A stretch of 15,302 nt of DNA from Actinomycetota bacterium (lineage in GTDB: Bacteria; Actinomycetota; Acidimicrobiia; Spongiisociales; ZC4RG35). The translations under genes were made by a program, and so were the position numbers. Shown in pieces: positions 12,973-15,302 of the stretch. The notes under the pieces were generated by a model, which ran no database searches, was not told the DNA's origin, and worked only from the letters and a program-made list of their open reading frames with translations. The stretch spans positions 1-15,302 of the forward strand of contig JAKEHF010000111.1 in NCBI GenBank assembly GCA_022615295.1, in the 5' to 3' direction. Every line of letters starts with the position of its first letter. Within the stretch, counting starts at the first letter, position 1.

Positions 12973-13578
12973 ATGGCCCGCTACACCGGTCCCCGTCACA
13001 AGGCCTGCCGCAGGGCCCGCACCCCGCTGTGTCAGTCCCGACGCTGCCCGGTCGACCGACGCCCCTACCCGCCCGGTCAGCATGGCCGGGGTCGGATACG
13101 TGAGAGCGACTACCTCATCCAGCTCAGGGAGAAGCAGAAGCTGAGAGTGATGTATGGGGTCCTCGAGAGGCAGTTCCGCCGCTATTACGAGGAGGCGGCG
13201 CGGCGTCAGGGGATCACAGGTGACAACCTCCTGACGCTGCTCGAGCAGCGGCTCGACAACGTGGTGTGGCGCTCCGGGTTGGCGGCGACACGTCCCCAAT
13301 CGAGACAGCTCGTCAACCATGGTCACTTCCTCGTCAACGACAAGCGCGTCGACATCCCCTCGTTCCAGGTGAGCCCGGGCGACGTGATCACGACCAGGGA
13401 CCGGAGCAAGGACCTCATCGTGATCCAGCACTCCGTCGACACCCAGGGCCGTGCGGTCCCCGACTGGCTGGAGGTCGACCCCATCGAGCGCACCATAAGG
13501 GTGCTCTCCCATCCCCGACGCGATCAGATCGACACCGACATCAACGAGCAGTTGATCGTCGAGCTCTACTCGAAGTGA
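12973..13578 (+). CDS. rpsD: 30S ribosomal protein S4 with variant zinc knuckle
   Basis: S4 is a primary 16S binder, an accuracy factor and, in several bacteria, a translational repressor. The 201-residue product begins MARYTGPRHKACRRARTPLC and contains RRPYPPGQHGR, EKQKLRVMYGVLERQFRRYYEEA and the S4 RNA-binding domain (LTLLEQRLDNVVWRSGLAATRPQSRQLVNHGHFLVN). Ribosomal S4 zinc forms have four cysteines near residues 9, 12, 26 and 31. Here they appear as His9, Cys12, Cys20 and Cys25, with about six residues deleted between the pairs. It could still bind zinc through one His and three Cys. ATG 12973 lies two bases after rpsK. Confidence 0.97.
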   Translation: MARYTGPRHKACRRARTPLCQSRRCPVDRRPYPPGQHGRGRIRESDYLIQLREKQKLRVMYGVLERQFRRYYEEAARRQGITGDNLLTLLEQRLDNVVWRSGLAATRPQSRQLVNHGHFLVNDKRVDIPSFQVSPGDVITTRDRSKDLIVIQHSVDTQGRAVPDWLEVDPIERTIRVLSHPRRDQIDTDINEQLIVELYSK

Positions 13579-13594
13579 GGTACCAAGGTTGTTG

Positions 13595-14539
13595 ATGGTT
13601 CAACGCCCGCAAATACAGGAGGAAGTCCTCTCCGAGAACCGGTCACGGGTCGTCGTCGAGCCCCTCGAGCCCGGCTTCGGCTACACGTTGGGGAACACGA
13701 TGAGGAGGACGCTCCTCTCCCGGATCCCGGGTGCCGCGATCACGTCGATCCAGATCGAGGGTGTGGAGCACGAGTTCTCCACCGTGCCCGGGGTGGTCGA
13801 GGACGTGGTCGACATCATCCTCAACATCAAGCGGATCGTGGTGCGCATGGAGGGTTTCGACGAGCACACCCTCTACCTGTCGGCGAAGGGCGCCGGAGAG
13901 GTGACTGCGGCGGATCTCAAGGTCCCTGCCGGGGTCGAGATAGTCAACAGGGACGCCCACATCGCCACCCTGAGCTCCTCGGGGAGACTCGAGATGGAGC
14001 TGACCGTGGCCCCCGGTGTCGGCTACCGCACCGCCGACGGGAACAAGACCGGCTCGTCGACCATCGGTGTCATCCCTGTCGACTCGATCTTCTCCCCGGT
14101 GCGCCGGGTCGCCTACCGGGTGGAGAACACCCAGGTCGGTCAGATGACCAACTTCGACAGGCTGGTCCTCGACGTCGAGACCAACGGCGCCATCGCCCCC
14201 GCCGAGGCAGTCTCCTCGGCCGGGAAGACCCTGGGGGAGCTGATGGGCCTGTTCGCCGACATCGGGGAGGGCCGTGGGCTCGACTTCGTGGAGTACATAC
14301 CCGACACCTCGGGCTCACCGGACCTCGATCTCCCCATTGAGGCCCTCGACCTCTCGGAGCGCCCCCGCAACTGTCTACGACGCGCCCAGATCAAGACCGT
14401 GGGGGAGCTGGTGGAGAGGACGTCCGACGACCTCCTCAACATCACGAACTTCGGTCAGAAGAGCCTCGACGAGGTCATCGCCAAGCTCGACGAGCTGGGG
14501 CTGAGTCTCGCCGATGCCCCCACCGGCGGCGGTGGGTGA
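13595..14539 (+). CDS. rpoA: DNA-directed RNA polymerase subunit alpha
   Basis: The alpha dimer nucleates RNA polymerase assembly, and its C-terminal domain binds UP elements and activators. The 314-residue product has the N-domain (RVVVEPLEPGFGYTLGNTMRRTLLS, HEFSTVPGVVEDVVDIILNIK) and the C-domain around residues 245-308. Equivalents of E. coli Arg265, Asn268, Cys269, Gly296, Lys298 and Ser299 are conserved (Arg256, Asn259, Cys260, Gly287, Lys289, Ser290). The tail is short and ends Gly-rich. ATG 13595 fits AAGG at 13585-13588. TTG 13589, with GAGG at 13577-13580, would add Met-Leu as in many actinobacterial RpoA starts and is a real alternative. Confidence 0.97.
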   Translation: MVQRPQIQEEVLSENRSRVVVEPLEPGFGYTLGNTMRRTLLSRIPGAAITSIQIEGVEHEFSTVPGVVEDVVDIILNIKRIVVRMEGFDEHTLYLSAKGAGEVTAADLKVPAGVEIVNRDAHIATLSSSGRLEMELTVAPGVGYRTADGNKTGSSTIGVIPVDSIFSPVRRVAYRVENTQVGQMTNFDRLVLDVETNGAIAPAEAVSSAGKTLGELMGLFADIGEGRGLDFVEYIPDTSGSPDLDLPIEALDLSERPRNCLRRAQIKTVGELVERTSDDLLNITNFGQKSLDEVIAKLDELGLSLADAPTGGGG

Positions 14540-14889
14540 TGCCCCGACCCAGGAAGGGGCCGCGGCTCGGCGGGTCCCCGGCCCATGAGCGGCTGCTTCT
14601 CGCCAACCTGACCACCGACCTGTTGATGAACGGCAAAGTGATCACGACGGAGGCGAGGGCGAGGGCGGTGCGACCGCTGGCCGAGAAGCTGATCACCAAG
14701 GCCCGCAACGGGGACGTCCACTCCCGACGCGTGGTCGCCAAGACGATCACCAGCAAGGAGGCGGTACATCGGCTCTTTGCGGAGGTCGCGCCTCGTTACG
14801 AGGACAGACCGGGGGGCTACACCCGGATAACGAAGCTGGGACCGCGCAGAGGCGATGGGGCCGAAGAGGCAATCATCGAACTCGTCTAG
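14539..14889 (+). CDS. rplQ: 50S ribosomal protein L17
   Basis: L17 lies close to the tunnel exit. The 116-residue product has MPRPRKGPRLGGSPAHERLLLANLTTDLLMNGKVITTEARARAVRPLAEKLITKA and ends YTRITKLGPRRGDGAEEAIIELV, all typical. ATG 14539 shares the A of the rpoA stop (TGATG). This is the last gene of the cluster. Its TAG stop overlaps the stop of the opposing gene in the palindrome CTAG (14886-14889). truA, a frequent next neighbour, is not there. Confidence 0.97.
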   Translation: MPRPRKGPRLGGSPAHERLLLANLTTDLLMNGKVITTEARARAVRPLAEKLITKARNGDVHSRRVVAKTITSKEAVHRLFAEVAPRYEDRPGGYTRITKLGPRRGDGAEEAIIELV

Positions 14890-15302
14890 GCAACCACTCC
14901 CACCAGCACACCCAGCATCACGACTGCCACCCCGGCGATGAGCACGTGCATGGGGGTCATCCGCCCAGGTAGCCACTTGGCGGCCATGACGGAGTCGGTG
15001 TAGACGACGGCGCCGGCGAGGACCAGGATCAGACCGGTGAAGAGGAGGAGGCTCGAGATGATCCCCGGGAACACCACTGTGGCGGCGACCACAGCGAGGC
15101 AGGCCCACACCACGCGTCGTGTGAACACCCATGGGGGTAGCAAGGAGCCCCACTTTCGCTCGGCGGCGGAGATGACCGCGTCGACACGGCCCATCACTCC
15201 ACCCGACCGAGGGGTCACCTCGACGGTCTGACTCGGCTTTGGCTTGGGCTCCTCGACACGCCGGGGGGGCGTCTCGCGCCTCGGTTGGCGGTTGGGCTCG
15301 GG
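14886..15302 (-). CDS. Membrane protein with proline-rich N-terminal region, 5'-incomplete
   Basis: The - strand frame is open from the window edge (15302) to the TAG at 14886-14888, giving 138 residues with the N-terminus outside the window. The first visible part (about 30 residues) is rich in Pro, Arg, Glu and Lys. A short amphipathic stretch, RVDAVISAAERKWGSLLPPW, follows. Then come three likely membrane segments: VVWACLAVVAATVVF; SSLLLFTGLILVLAGAVVY; and HVLIAGVAVVMLGVLVGVVA, which is the C-terminus itself. A GTG at 15218 could start a 110-residue version, but the continuous frame with proline-rich coding character suggests a longer protein. I do not recognise a family. It converges on rplQ with a four-base stop overlap. 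Confidence 0.7.
   Translation of the reverse strand, partial: PEPNRQPRRETPPRRVEEPKPKPSQTVEVTPRSGGVMGRVDAVISAAERKWGSLLPPWVFTRRVVWACLAVVAATVVFPGIISSLLLFTGLILVLAGAVVYTDSVMAAKWLPGRMTPMHVLIAGVAVVMLGVLVGVVA

Noticed and set aside
14938..14951. Palindrome GCACGTGC (14942-14949) downstream of rplQ as a terminator or operator.
   Set aside because: It is short, has no loop or T-run, and lies within the opposing coding frame, where such palindromes arise by chance.
14455..15153. Frame of 232 codons on the - strand across rplQ and the right edge.
   Set aside because: It overlaps rplQ completely in antisense and competes with the membrane-protein frame, which has clear hydrophobic segments and ends precisely at rplQ.
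1..15302. Mobile element, CRISPR array, toxin-antitoxin or defence module.
   Set aside because: No transposase, integrase, nuclease or regularly spaced repeats are seen. Except for two spacers, the window is filled with conserved ribosomal-cluster genes.

Overview
The window holds a contiguous S10-spc-alpha ribosomal protein cluster. There are 30 genes in a row on the + strand, followed at the right edge by one incomplete gene on the - strand. The organism is most likely a GC-rich actinobacterium. Three things point there: strongly GC-biased codons, many GTG starts and GTGA/ATGA overlaps; the gene order with secY-adk-map followed by the alpha block; and recognisably actinobacterial forms of S4 (starting MARYTGP), RpoA, L2 and S14 (short, zinc-binding). 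A deep-branching class such as Acidimicrobiia fits, but that is only an impression from protein style.

Layout. (1) S10 block, 14-5294: rpsJ, rplC, rplD, rplW, rplB, rpsS, rplV, rpsC, rplP, rpmC, rpsQ. (2) spc block, 5291-11931: rplN, rplX, rplE, rpsN, rpsH, rplF, rplR, rpsE, rpmD, rplO, secY, adk, map. (3) alpha block, 12069-14889: rpmJ, rpsM, rpsK, rpsD, rpoA, rplQ. (4) 14886-15302: a proline-rich membrane protein gene on the - strand, open to the window edge and converging on rplQ with overlapping stop codons. Most neighbouring genes overlap by 1 or 4 bases or are a few bases apart, so the cluster looks transcribed and translated as a coupled unit. It supplies ribosomal proteins, the Sec channel, adenylate kinase, methionine aminopeptidase and the RNA polymerase alpha subunit.

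Only two intergenic spaces exceed 30 bases, and both are interesting. Between rpsJ and rplC lies a 95-bp duplication/insertion. A 19-bp direct repeat (end of rpsJ, Shine-Dalgarno and GTG start) flanks 76 bp that contains a very strong G/C hairpin and a 32-codon reading frame. This frame overlaps both neighbours by GTGA. Between map and rpmJ there is no infA, although infA commonly sits there. Instead there is a good sigma70-type promoter (TTGAGG-17-TAGAAT) and about 128 nt of highly self-complementary leader in front of rpmJ.

At protein level the notable points are an S4 zinc knuckle that reads H-C-C-C with a shortened loop, a low-complexity C-terminal tail with an internal repeat on S3, a His-to-Leu change next to the key histidine of L2, and a short-LID adenylate kinase. 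I see no mobile element, CRISPR array, tRNA or defence-type system. This is a core housekeeping region with a few local oddities, not a new multi-gene system.
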